DNA from: Dactylorhiza incarnata
Taxonomy: Eukaryota; Streptophyta; Magnoliopsida; Asparagales; Orchidaceae
Direction: 5' to 3'
Length of the DNA: 64,000 nt
Assembly: GCA_033032865.1 (NCBI GenBank)
Contig: JAWHQI010000121.1
Span: forward strand, 2,976,001-3,040,000
A program made the position numbers and the translations under genes. The notes under the pieces are model-generated. The model ran no database searches. It was not told where the DNA came from and was given only the letters and a program-made list of their open reading frames with translations. Positions 1 through 9,920 of this stretch are shown here, one piece after another (the stretch's first letter is position 1; the number at the start of each line of letters is the position of its first letter).

Positions 1-2
1 AA

Positions 3-1382
3 TATCTTCTGCTCTCCTACCCTGAAAGCTTTAACAAAAAGTATGAAGTAAAAATTCATCACATGAGAAGGATGGACATCAAGATTCTTGACAGGTGGGA
101 GAAAACTCTGACTAAGCCTCCCAAGAAGTTGAAGATTGCAGAAGATGTGAAAAGGAAGGGAGAAAGCATGTATGAAGGAAGTGAGTAAGGCAACAGCTCA
201 CCTCCATCTGACTCTGAGGCAGCTGTGGAGACAAGGAATGTAGCCCTCCAGACCTCTGCTCCAAGTCAGGGATCCAGGATAACAGCAGGAACAGATCAAG
301 AAAGTGCTGAAACTGAGGGGGAGTCCCAACTTGGGAGCTCAGCCCAAGACGCAGAAATGATTGATGGGGAGCTCCCGGCAGGAGGCTCAGCCCAAGATGA
401 TGAAGTGATTCATGAGGAGCTCTCAGCTGGATGCTCATATCAAGAGGATGCTCAAGTTTAGGGGGAGACCCATCTTGGGTGCTATGCCCTAGAAGATCAA
501 GGAAATTGGCCTTTTATCCCAGAAGATAGAAGCGTTATGCCTGAGCCAACGGAAGACATTACTCTCTCAGACTGCCGAGAGTTAATGGTAGCAAGCAAGA
601 TTGTGCTCATAGCTCCTAGTGAGGCACTACCAGAAGTTCCCAAGGGGAAAGCTAAGGCTACGTACAACGCATATTAGTGAAGAATCATCTGTAGATGTCA
701 GTGAAGCAGCTCCACAGGGAGGAGGAGATCAAGAAGAACAAACTACTGAGCCATCTTTGACTCAGGCAGGATCTCTCTTCCACATGATATCAGGTCTACT
801 GTCTGCTCAGCGAAAACATCTAGAACAATTCATAGTAGAGACTGTGGACAGTCTAAGGAAAGAGATGAAGGGGGAAATTCAGAAAGTAAAGAGCGACATA
901 CACAATCTCAACACCCAGTGCGCTCACTTCTACACACTGGCAGCTCCGGCCATAGAGAAGTGAGCGAGGAAGTAAACAAAGTGGGACATCAGACCCACAA
1001 AATCCTGAAAAAGCAAGGCACATTCTCAGACAATGTGTACTATGGTTTTAAGCAGATAGAGACAGATGCTGCAAATAACAGAAATCAAATTCTGAATAAG
1101 GTCAATGAGAACGCTCATACCTTAGATACCCATCTGCTTGAAATAAACAACAACTTGGATGTGACTGAACAAAGCTTGCATGAAAAGCTGAATCTAGTCA
1201 GAGAAGGACTTGAGGAAAGGGTAATTGAACAAGCCCTAAAGGGGGAGAAGGAAATAATAAACGCCAGTTCACATCAAGCGATGTGGATAACAAATCAAAT
1301 AAAGCAGACAATGAAGCAGCCCCATCACAATATGAAGCTGTCAATCCTTCTGCAAGCACTGACTCAGCTGAGTATGGAATAG
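3..1382 (+). pseudogene. Decayed 3' ORF of Sirevirus-like element 1 (coiled-coil-rich)
   Basis: A reading frame enters from the left edge and is read with a stop at 186-188, a stop at 459-461 and frame changes near 470-620 and 960. The first part is Lys/Arg-rich, the middle acidic and Ser/Gln-rich (repeats such as GSAQDAEMIDGE and GSAQDDEVIHEE). The last third (about 770-1380) is charged, helical and heptad-like, suggesting a coiled coil. It sits between where pol should end and the polypurine tract, the place of the extra ORF that some Sireviruses carry. No catalytic motif is visible. That it is the Sirevirus extra ORF is inferred from position and composition; it could be an acquired sequence. 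Confidence 0.45.
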
Positions 1383-1943
1383 AGTTTGAAGAATAGCAAC
1401 CTCCAGAAAAAGAAAGAGAATTCAGAGTAGCCAGTACCGACAAAAGAGACTGAGGGAAATTTAGCTGGATCCACAATCAGGAAGGTGGAGTCCTGTCTCA
1501 AGAGAAATAATAACTGAATCATGGATTTAGTTTGGATATCCACATGATGACTATCCGAGGGCATACTAGTTAGCTGAATGGCAGGAACATCTGAAGCAGC
1601 TGGAGAGGAGGAAGAATCACAAGCTAGCATTCCCACAAGGTCCTCCTCCCTCTCCTAAGAAGATTCCCCTGCCCATCAACTACCATCAGAGGCAAAGGCA
1701 GAAAGCCAAAGGGGCAAGCAGCAGCATACGTTGATGGGGCACCAAATTAAAATCTTAATTATTCTGCTGGGGCAAATGAATGCTAATGTCTATTCTTGAA
1801 CATTTAATCTATTTATATGCTTAACATTTATTGTGAAGAACATTTAATCTATCTTATGTGATTGCTGCTTTATGTGTAATGTTATCATCTGAAATATCTT
1901 TTCATAAGTAGCATTTATCATTGAGGTAAGTTAGGGCTTCTTC
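1383..1943 (+). other. Non-coding 3' region of Sirevirus-like element 1
   Basis: AT-rich sequence between the decayed 3' ORF and the polypurine tract. It holds two similar stretches (ACATTTAATCTAT near 1800 and 1840). I see no ORF or strong hairpin. Confidence 0.5.
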
Positions 1944-1957
1944 AAATGGGGGGAGAT
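1944..1957 (+). promoter_or_regulatory. Polypurine tract of Sirevirus-like element 1
   Basis: AAATGGGGGGAGAT directly precedes the LTR start TGTTGGG. The same G-run plus AGAT precedes the LTR of the second Sirevirus-like element at 25489. It would prime plus-strand DNA synthesis. Confidence 0.85.
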
Positions 1958-2099
1958 TGTTGGGAACAGTGCTCTACAATGTTCCTGATTTGAAGAAGTG
2001 CTCAGCTCAATGATAAGTGCAAGTTGTATTTAATGTTCCATCTAGTTCATGCTTGCAGAGATCGACAATATGTCAAGTACTTTAGTTATCTCAGTAAGT

Positions 2100-2780
2100 A
2101 CTATATCGTCGAGAAGAAGGAGATGTCATCGACAAGTATGCTTGTCGTCATAATGATGGACAAAGCAAAAGCTGAGACTTGGCAAGATCGTCGAACGTAG
2201 AATGATGTTCGTCGAACGCAGAAGGAAGATCGTCGAACGCTAAGACTTGGCGAGTTAGTCGAACGCTGAGACTCGGCAAGATCGTCGAACGCAGAAGCAA
2301 GATCGTCGAACGCAGAGACGGGACAGAAGAATGAAGTTTGTCGAACACAGAATGCTGTTCGTCGAACAAAGATTGACGTTCGTCGAACGCAGAGAAGAAT
2401 GAAGACAAAAGGAAGAAATGTCGTCCAGAAGACGCAGTATCGTCGACTTCACCAAAGTGGCCTTGTCGTCGAGAAGAACAGACATCGTCGTGAAGAAGCC
2501 TTGTCGCTGAAAAGGCTAAGTATGACTGATGGCGTAGAACATCGTCGTAAATAAGGCGTGTCGTCGAGAGAACAAGGTGATCACGACGACATAGTCAGAG
2601 ATAGCATATCGTCGTATATGCAGAAGCGACAGAATGTCTCGTATTGTCGAGATACCTGCATCAGAGGCAGAAGCTAGAAGAATTGAAAGTCTACCTAAGT
2701 TCAAGGGATCGACAAAGTCCTGTCGTCGAGATATTGTCCATGACGTCGTAACATTGGAAATATCGTCGAGACAGATTCAA
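2100..2780 (+). repeat. CpG-rich TCGTCGAA array upstream of the TATA box
   Basis: The core TCGTCGA(A)C recurs about 25 times in either orientation, often as GATCGTCGAACGCAG or GTTCGTCGAACGC. It includes partial palindromes such as TTCGTCGAA and stands out by CpG density from the AT-rich DNA around it. It lies in U3, just upstream of the promoter. Spacing is irregular, so this is a degenerate array and not a clean tandem repeat. Confidence 0.75.
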
Positions 2781-2905
2781 ATATTGCGGACGCGCTCTCA
2801 GCATTTAATGTCGCCGCCTGATTGTCCAATCAGCGCGTGCTATTATGGAATGGGCGTCTGAGATTAAAGGACATAACATGTGACTGTTATGTGGCTCATC
2901 TGCCC

Positions 2906-2913
2906 TATAAAAG
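2906..2913 (+). promoter_or_regulatory. TATA box of the LTR
   Basis: TATAAAAG at 2906-2913, followed by a GC-poorer transcribed region; fits the U3/R boundary of a plant copia LTR. Confidence 0.65.
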
Positions 2914-3250
2914 GGAACAGTGATGCCCTAGAAAAATAGCTTTCCAAAATAGAGAAAAGAAAACAAAAAAGAATCCCGCCGCTACTCTTCAATATAACAG
3001 TAATTTTCAGCGGAGAAGAAGAAGATCAAGTAGAGAACAAGCATCAAGTATTCTCTGAAGAATCAGTCGTCTCCATCGACTGACGAGAAGCCAATCCTCA
3101 TCAGGCTAAGAAAAGGCTGAAGAAGATCCAGTGCTGAAACTTCAAATCAAGAAGCATTTCCTTCAACCTAAAGAAGCCGATCTCCATCAGGATAAGTTGT
3201 CGATCTTCATCCGGCATAAGTAACAGTCTTTTATTACTGTAATCTTTGTA

Positions 3251-3588
3251 AGGCTTGCGGGCCTATCTGTCTAGCTTGAGGGCTGGAGAGCTGTGAGACT
3301 TGAGGTCCAGGGCAGTGGACTTGCGGGTCCGACACTGTCTAGCTTGAGGGCTGGAGAGATGTGAGGCTTGAGGGCCAGGGCAGTGGACTTGCAGGTCCGA
3401 TCTTATCGAGCTTGAGGGCTCGGGCGTAGTAGGGGCTTGCATGCCTAGACTGTAGGCACAGGACTCGTGGGTCTGTGTTGTGTAGGGCTTGAGGGCCTGA
3501 GTGTCGAGCTTGCGGGCTCGGGGGCAGTAGGGGCTTGCGGGCCTAGGCTGTTGGACTTGCGGGTCCGTGTTGTAAGGCTTGAGGGCCT
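3251..3588 (+). repeat. Fifteen mini-hairpins with near-constant TTG(A/C)GG loop
   Basis: The unit is a 3-5-bp stem around a TTGAGG or TTGCGG loop. Stems change while pairing is kept: AGGC/GCCT (3251, 3575), GGAC/GTCC (3317, 3385, 3553), CGAGC/GCTCG (3407, 3505), GGGC/GCCT (3484, 3531), AGC/GCT (3272, 3340). Larger approximate repeats of about 69 bp contain several units. The block is downstream of the TATA box, so it would be in the transcript. The pairing is read directly from sequence; any function is unknown. Confidence 0.75.
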
Positions 3589-3838
3589 GAAGTTTTTGGC
3601 GGCATTTGCCGAGCCTAGAACACTGCTAGGTAGGCGTAGAGGGAAAGAGGACTACTCAAGACACCCTGTCTTGAGGAACCTCTATACATCTTTGAGTGTT
3701 TTCTGTGTTATGCTTTATAACTTATAGATCTACTAATCAGAAATCAAGAACACCAAAAAGGGGATAAAATAATTTGAAAAACCTATTCACCCCCCCCCCC
3801 CCCCCTCTAGGTGATAAGTTGACACCCAATAAACAACA

Positions 3839-3961
3839 TAAAGTACGAAGTTAAAGCTGCCTGAGCGTCTGCAGTTGTCCCATGCACGACGTGACATCAT
3901 GGCGCGTATTTTCTCTTACTATGACGTATTATTTAATACGAGAAAAATGCGGGTTGTGACA
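3839..3961 (+). repeat. Tail of the Tekay 5' LTR
   Basis: About 123 bp, ending GCGGGTTGTGACA. It aligns with the end of the 3' LTR at 50287-50409 with roughly ten differences, and with the reverse complement of the solo LTR start at 57293. The rest of this LTR is displaced to the left of Sirevirus-like element 1. Confidence 0.85.
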
Positions 3962-3980
3962 GTTGGTATCATAGGTAGGT
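3962..3980 (+). promoter_or_regulatory. Primer binding site (tRNA-Met type, degenerate)
   Basis: GTTGGTATCATAGGTAGG follows the LTR directly. TGGTATCA is the start of the plant initiator tRNA-Met PBS; the rest has diverged. Confidence 0.7.
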
Positions 3981-4647
3981 TTGTTTGACAAATTGGTCGA
4001 ATGACTTTTTCTGATCAGGTGTTAATTATCATGTCTCATTACATACACACACAGAAGTGTCATCCGTACATCTTGGCTGAAGCATGAACATTACACTCAT
4101 AGAATGACAAGAAGTATACGGGGCATATTATGTAGTATGGGATGCATAATATGTGTTTGTATATAGATCCACCATAGGTGGCAACATGTGACCGTTATGT
4201 AGTATGGGATGCATAACAATCATCACATGGGTGCCCATTAGCACATTTTTTTCTCGTTGCATGCGATATTATCTATTATGGGGTGCATAATATTTCATGC
4301 GTACGCCGCTCGTAACATGCATTAAGGCTTTTCTTAGAATGCATAGGACACTATACATTTCATAATATCGCATAAGGCACTCGTGCCAAGCTAAAGATTT
4401 ACATAATAACATTCGTACACACACAATTTGAAAAGAAGGTTCAAACATTCATACATCCATGTGATATGCACAAGAGTCAAAGGATAGTAGTATATCATCC
4501 CAAGTTAAAGCATAACATCATTTGTATAAGATCTCAGAGCAAGGTAGTAGCTAGAGCAAGTGTCTTTTCCTGTTCGGTTCGAGCTGAGTTGTGTACTTCT
4601 AGTTCCAAACTAGGGTTTTGATGAGTCGTTTGTTCGTATTTATAGAT
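3981..4647 (+). other. Tekay untranslated leader
   Basis: About 670 bp between PBS and gag. A phrase close to TATGTAGTATGGGATGCATAA recurs three or four times (near 4130, 4195, 4270) and resembles an imperfect short tandem repeat. I see no ORF. Confidence 0.6.
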
Positions 4648-4757
4648 ATGTCGTCGAGGCGTGTTGCGACGAGGTTGACTCCCCAATCAGAGGGTGAGTC
4701 TTCAGGTGTGCAGAATGAAGCTATGATCGAGAGTCTGCGGCAAAGTAATGAGGCTCT

Positions 4758-6777
4758 TGATAATTAGTTTTTAGTCATCGTTTTTAGGTTAGTTTATTAT
4801 GTTATTTGCATTTTTATTTTTATCTTTTGTTATATTTTATGCATGTTTTTGTTATTTTGTTATTTTCCTATTTTCAAAAACTAATGTTTTATTTTATGTT
4901 ATGTTTTAGTTTTATATTTTTATATTTTTCTTAACTAATGCTAATGTTTTATTTTATTTTATTTTGTAGGAATATTGTCGCCGCCACCTTTGCATGAAGT
5001 CGTCGCGTTCGCCGTCGTGTGCCCGTCCATGTCGCCGCAACGCCATCGTCGCGCCGTCAATATTCATGCCGCAACGCCATGCTCGCCGCAACGCCACGTC
5101 CGCGCCATTGCCGCCACCTTTGCATGAAGTCCACGCCATCGCCGCATCAGTTTGAAGAATTGTAGCCGACCACCTTGACCAAGTGTAGCAGCCCGTCAAC
5201 TTGTTGTTGGTGCAGCTCTTCATTAATGCAACCATGCAGCCGGTCTCCCATTTAATTCAAGTCCAAAGCAGCTCCTCTAATCCATTATTCCATGCAGCCA
5301 ACAAAGTGTAGTCCACGTGAAACAGCCCCTTGATGCAGCTCATAAAAGTCCAGCCACCTTGCATAGCAGCTCCACTACAATCTACCCGTGAGCCTCCATT
5401 TCATTCACCAATTATCCAGCCCAAGCCTCACATGAATGCAGCCCACTTCTTCTTTTCAATCATCAAAGTTGGCCCACTTTCTCCACTTCATTTCATCAAG
5501 AAGCCCACTTCCTTTATGTAGCAGCCCACTCCATTTCTCCCAACCGTGAGCTTCATTCATCAATGCTGCCACCTTGCATGCACTTCCTTATCAATTGACC
5601 GGCCATTCCCCCCTCTCTTCTCTCTCTCCTTTTTATCTTTTTCCCTCTTTATTTCTCATTCATCCCCTTTTATTCTATTTTTATTTTCTATTTTGTTTTT
5701 ATCTTTTCTTTTAAATAAAATGCATGCATGTAGCCCTTTATCTCTCCCCCTCATTTAAACCATTCATGCATTTGCCTCTCTCTCTCCTATCCTCTCTCTC
5801 CCTCATCAATATCATGCATGCATCTCCCCTTCATCTTCACTTCCATCTATAAACTTCCCCCTCTCCTATAAAAGGACCATGAGATCAAGCTTTTGAGAGG
5901 AATGTAGTGGTAGTGTAGAGAGTTAGAGAGCAAGTTCCAAGTTCTTGTAATTTCTTTCTTTTTTTCCTTTTATTTCATCTTGCAAATAGCTTAGTAATTT
6001 TCATTATTGTAACTCTTTTTCAAGTTGAATGAAAATGCAAATTTCTCTTTTTCTCTATCTCTGTCTCATCTTCAACTATGCTTAGCTAATTTTGTTGGTG
6101 CCCGATCGCGATAATCTTTGCGATAAAATAACGTATCTTTTATTTTATGTTTCACTTTTGTATTTTTATTTTTGATCCAACCTTGATTTTTATCGTATCG
6201 ACTCCTTATTTCATGTATACGGTAGTAGATTCCGATCTCATATTTGAGTAGCCGAGAGGCTCGTGAATGTGAAAGATCACTCAAGGAAGGAAGGAGTTGC
6301 ACACAACCCTAGAGATAGGATGACGTAAATCCTCTAGATTGGAGTCAAATCCAATAGCGCGGTTCACTTCGATAATGCGACTTTAGGCCTTTTGATTTGC
6401 AAAGAGATTTCGGTCAAAACGTCTAGAAGTAGGAGATTTAATGCTCTAGCGAGATTATTTCTTATTTTCGGATCCGCCACGGTCTTAATAGAATTACGAA
6501 TGTTAAACTAATTTATTCTGTTATTTTATTTCAAAGTGAATCGTCGATCGAGCACTCTTTTGCAATAGTTTATTTCCCGTTTAATTAAGCTTAGTTTATT
6601 TTTATTTTCAAAAACCCATATCTTTATTCGGTAGAATAATAGAATCGTTGTGAGTAATAGTACTTGCCTGCCCCGAGTTTAAATACGACCTTGATATATT
6701 TCATATCCTATGCTATATTTCGATAGGTACACTTGCCTTAATCGACTATAGATTGGAGAACACAAATTTCTCTATCA
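4758..6777 (+). repeat. 5' LTR of Athila-like element 1
   Basis: 2020 bp from TGATAATTAG to TTCTCTATCA. AT-rich except for a CG-rich patch (4975-5130) near its start where CGCCGCAACGCCA and CGTCGCCG phrases recur. Several ATGCATGCATG palindromes lie at 5720-5830. TATAAAAG at 5867-5874 is a good promoter. The small ORFs inside are repeated unchanged in both LTRs and carry no recognisable domain. Confidence 0.95.
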
Positions 6778-6780
6778 AGT

Positions 6781-6803
6781 TTTTGGCGCCGTTGTCGGGG
6801 ATA
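6781..6803 (+). promoter_or_regulatory. Primer binding site, tRNA-Asp type
   Basis: TTTTTGGCGCCGTTGTCGGG starts four bases after the LTR. TGGCGCCGTTGCCGGGGA is the Athila-lineage PBS; this has one change. Confidence 0.85.
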
Positions 6804-7100
6804 TTTTTTGGCAATATTACGAAAGCATCGAGTTTATTACTTCAACTAAAATTCAAAAAAAATATTATTATTATAATTATTATATATTATAATTAACCCA
6901 CATCATCATTTTTCTACCCCACCTAAATTCCTGGAAAGGACGCTTTGGGCTTGAATTCACATCACAGCCTCTAGTACCGCTGCAAACCCCTCACAGGGCA
7001 GATCTCGGGAAGTCCAGGACTAACATAATCCACCAAAAAAAATCAATCAAAAAAACAAATTTAATTTTCTCTTTCTTTTTTGGTAACAACTTTTTTTGTC
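6804..7100 (+). other. Leader of Athila-like element 1 with shared CCGCTGC motif
   Basis: AT-rich, then a distinct block (6962-7022) with CTAGTACCGCTGCAAACCCC and TCACAGGGCAGATCTCGGG. A related block occurs at 40279-40345 in an unrelated element. Its place between PBS and gag is where packaging or dimerisation signals usually lie; that role is inference. Confidence 0.6.
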
Positions 7101-8096
7101 ATGGAATCATCTTCTTTTTGCGCTCTTTGCGGGTCGCCCGACCACTTTAATTTTGCATGTTTTTCGGGAACCCCTCCTTCATATGATTTCAATTTTTCTG
7201 GAGTAAGTCAAAGTGGCCAATTTGACCCTTACTCTAATTTTTATCCTACTTGGGAGATGGGGAACCCGTCTTATTTTTCGCATGATTTTGCCCCGCAAAG
7301 CGCCGCGCCTCAAATTTTTAATTCTATCGATAATGGGTATCATGAATTGCAAACTTCTTTAAATAATATCAATTCGCATTTTAAGACCATTATCGATTAT
7401 TTTTCTCGTGACGCCGCATCTTTTTCTTCGTCTTCTTCTCCGTCTCCTCCAATTTCTTTATGTAATGAGTCACCGGATATCCCGGCTTGTCTTATTCCTC
7501 TCGAGGAAGATAACTATTCGGATGTTCCGGATTGTTTCCTTCCTCCTTTGGATGACACACATATGGATATTCCGGCGTGCTTCTTACCTCTTGAGGATGA
7601 CGAGACGTCTCATAATTCTCTTTCTTTTTCCGATGACGTTGGTGATTCCATTTCAGTCTTAAATTCATCTGTTCCAAATTTTTCTATTTTTAGCGAATCT
7701 TCTTTTTCTTCTTCTTCTATTTTAGATAATTCTCCTTCTTTTATTTTAGATAATCCATCTTTAGTTCTTTCTACTCTTTCTTCTCCCGAAATTTCACAAG
7801 ATTCTCTTTCTCCTTGTGAAATTTCTGTTGATGAAATTTCTTTTTCACCTTCTTTTATTCCTCTTTCTATTTCTTCTTCTTTTTTCTCTTCTTCTTTTGA
7901 CGACCCCTTCTTCCCCGTTCCGCATACGGAGGAGTTCTTCAATAACTCCGTCCGTACATTCTCGGGCGTCATTCCTTTGAAGATTCCACCGCATGTCGGT
8001 GCGATTGTTCATTTCTTCTTTTTCCTTATTTACTCTCCTAAGCGCATACTTAGGGAGTTACCTCTTCACTTCAGTTTTTATTTTCCATTTAGCTAA
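7101..8096 (+). CDS. Reduced Athila-like Gag protein (331 aa)
   Basis: An intact ORF from ATG 7101. Residues 6-19 form a zinc knuckle, CALCGSPDHFNFAC, close to the N-terminus. It is followed by a DPYSNFYPTWEMGNPSYFS segment that resembles the PYSNTYNPGWRNHPNFSW motif after the Athila gag zinc finger. The rest is Ser/Phe/Asp-rich low complexity with short repeats (IPACLIPLEED, IPACFLPLEDD), ending in HFSFYFPFS. No capsid domain, protease or RT is present. The related ORF on the minus strand in element 2 has nearly the same length (about 324-334 aa) and the same FYFPFS end, so the short form is conserved and not a chance truncation. It probably binds the element RNA. Confidence 0.75.
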   Translation: MESSSFCALCGSPDHFNFACFSGTPPSYDFNFSGVSQSGQFDPYSNFYPTWEMGNPSYFSHDFAPQSAAPQIFNSIDNGYHELQTSLNNINSHFKTIIDYFSRDAASFSSSSSPSPPISLCNESPDIPACLIPLEEDNYSDVPDCFLPPLDDTHMDIPACFLPLEDDETSHNSLSFSDDVGDSISVLNSSVPNFSIFSESSFSSSSILDNSPSFILDNPSLVLSTLSSPEISQDSLSPCEISVDEISFSPSFIPLSISSSFFSSSFDDPFFPVPHTEEFFNNSVRTFSGVIPLKIPPHVGAIVHFFFFLIYSPKRILRELPLHFSFYFPFS

Positions 8097-8100
8097 CCAA

Positions 8101-8163
8101 TAACGTCGGGCTCAGACGACGTTAAACAAAGAGCGCTCTTGGGAGGCACCCCTTGCTTATCCT
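8101..8163 (+). promoter_or_regulatory. Stem-loop plus conserved GCGCTC/GGGAGGCACCCC block
   Basis: Five bases after the stop codon, TAACGTCG (8101-8108) pairs with CGACGTTA (8117-8124). Then AAGAGCGCTCTT (8129-8140, a perfect palindrome) and GGGAGGCACCCC, CTTGCTTATC follow. The same order, with a different stem, is at 16629-16675 in element 2; about 30 bases of the block are identical there. Likely a cis-acting RNA or DNA element. Confidence 0.75.
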
Positions 8164-8387
8164 TTTCTTTCTTTTTGTTTTTGCTTTTTTATTTTGCAGG
8201 AATAAAACCCCTGGCAGTTTGTTTGGCTCCATCATTCTTTCTCTCCCTTAGGCCCGAGCCGGTGTCCAGCTTAAGCATGGGGGAGCGACATCAGCATTCG
8301 GCCTCACGAATCCGGGGAAGTCATTTTTTTTAATTATTTACTTTATTGCACCCCCCCCCCCCCTCTTTTTTTTCCTCATACTTACTA

Positions 8388-8432
8388 TTCAACATTGGGG
8401 ACAATGTTGAACTTTAAGCATGGGGGAGTGTT
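8388..8432 (+). promoter_or_regulatory. Stem-loop and internal polypurine tract
   Basis: TTCAACATTG (8388-8397), loop GGGA, CAATGTTGAA (8402-8411): a perfect 10-bp stem. It is followed at once by CTTTAAGCATGGGGGAGTG. This purine tract matches the one before the 3' LTR, and another copy (TTAAGCATGGGGGAGCGA) is at 8270-8287. It may act as a second plus-strand priming site. Confidence 0.75.
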
Positions 8433-9904
8433 TTCCCTTTCTTTTTAAGTCTTTCAAAAAACAAAAAAAAAATTGAAAACAAAACAAAATAAAAAAAATA
8501 TATTTTATTATAGTACTATTTTGTTTCTTTAGCCTTATGAAAAAATCCAAAAATTTTTAAAATATATATATATATAATCTATTTGAAAATCAAAGTCAAA
8601 AAATTATTTTCTATCTTTATTTTTATGCGTCTTCTAGTGATGTGTATGCCCGAGCGGTTCTTTTGTCCTAGGTAGAATTTTCTTGAATAGGTTTTCTAAA
8701 CTTATTAGTTTAACATATTTTAGTTTTACGATTTTCTAATATCTAAATATAGACATCAGTCCTTTAAGGACTATAAGTTAGCAAATTGTAGTTTTTCTTT
8801 TTATTCGGTGTTATTGCCTAGGAACGGTTGCTAAATAGCGTTATCACTTTTTCATTTAGGAATAATTCTTTCTTGGTGTCTAGAACTTGTCCCAAGCTAC
8901 TCTCGAAGCATGTGCGTAGTTTTTGATTTTCACGAACTTTAGAAATGATCTAGGCCACCCTTTGACCCGTTTGAGCTTTTTGCCCACCTAAACATTACAC
9001 CATTGCAAACTATTTTGGGTCTTTCCCTTTTTCTTTGTCTAAGCTCCACTTTTCACTTTTTCACCAAAGCCAAAATGCCTAACCCTTTTTCCGCACTAAA
9101 CCTTGAGCTTTTTGTTTACTCATTTTTGTTATGGGGTTTATGTTTGAAAAATGAAAAGAAACTTGAAAGCTTACATTTGGAGCTCCCATTTAGAAAAAGT
9201 AGTACCAAAAAGAAGAAGATCATCATCAAAAAAAATTGTGTGAAATCAAAAGAAAAAAAAATGAAGTTTATTCGTGGCCAATTATGAAAAGAAAAAAATT
9301 ACATGGCCTTGTTTTTATTTTTGAAATGAAAAAATATTGTACCTCTCAATTCTTGTTTTTGTGCTCAACTTTGGTTTAGTGTGTTTATTTTTCCTTTTTA
9401 TCTTTGAATTATCACTCCTAATCATTTACCTAATCCAAATTATTACGCCTATTAAGTCCTAGTGATCTTTAGAAAGTGTACAAATCTGCGTAGTGGAGAG
9501 AGTGTGAATGGACAAGCCTATGGACACCATCATTGATGGATTTCTTTGGAGGTTATTTTGAGGTGATTTAGGGGTAGTCGCTATTTAGCAACCTAGTAAT
9601 TCGTCTAATACACCGTTTATTTAGAAACTCAATATTTTTGTTTTTCTTATTTTCCTAAACTTTTGGATTTCTTTTTTTAGGGATTTAGAAATGTGTAATC
9701 CTTCTTTATGTTTTAATAATATTTTTAGGTCTCCTTTTTTCAAGTTTTCTATTTTGGATATCTCACCTCACTAGTCGCTAGCATAGAAATTAGGATAGTT
9801 TAATTTTCCACATTTTGGTTTTCTTAATATTGCAACTTAAAAATTATTTTCCTTTTTGTTTCCCCTCTATTTTGATTTCCATTTGCTTGAGGACAAGCAA
9901 AGCC
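8433..9904 (+). other. Non-coding 3' region of Athila-like element 1
   Basis: About 1.5 kb of AT-rich sequence without a supported gene. A 94-codon ORF at 9003-9287 is Lys-rich low complexity that I do not accept as a gene. The phrase GTTGCTAAATAGCG near 8828 and CGCTATTTAGCAACC near 9579 are inverted copies about 750 bp apart. Confidence 0.5.
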
Positions 9905-9920
9905 TAAGCATGGGGGAGTT
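9905..9920 (+). promoter_or_regulatory. Polypurine tract of Athila-like element 1
   Basis: TAAGCATGGGGGAGTT directly before the 3' LTR start TGATAATTAG. Confidence 0.85.

Larger units (their letters stand above)
1..3838 (+). mobile_element. Sirevirus-like Ty1/copia retrotransposon 1, 3' part
   Basis: The left part of the element, including gag-pol and the 5' LTR, lies outside the window. What remains is a decayed 3' ORF, a polypurine tract and one LTR. The PPT-LTR junction (GGGGGGAGAT then TGTTGG) and the C-rich LTR end match the complete Sirevirus-like element at 17288-26725, so I assign the same lineage. The element is inserted in the 5' LTR of the Tekay element: the sequence resuming at 3839 aligns with the tail of the Tekay 3' LTR at about 50287-50409. 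The right end (3838, giving a TSD beginning TAAAG) is my best estimate, good to a few bases. Confidence 0.8.
1958..3838 (+). repeat. 3' LTR of Sirevirus-like element 1
   Basis: Begins TGTTGGGAAC after the polypurine tract and ends after a poly-C run (from about 3790) and CTCTAGGTGATAAG, ending in ACA. About 1.88 kb. In order it contains a CpG-rich TCGTCGAA array (2100-2780), a TATA box (2906), a Lys/Ser-like A-rich leader, and a block of mini-hairpins (3251-3588). The 5' LTR is not in the window, so the ends rest on comparison with the second element. Confidence 0.8.

Noticed and set aside
9003..9287. 94-codon Lys-rich ORF in Athila-like element 1
   Set aside because: Low complexity, absent from element 2, no start context or domain.
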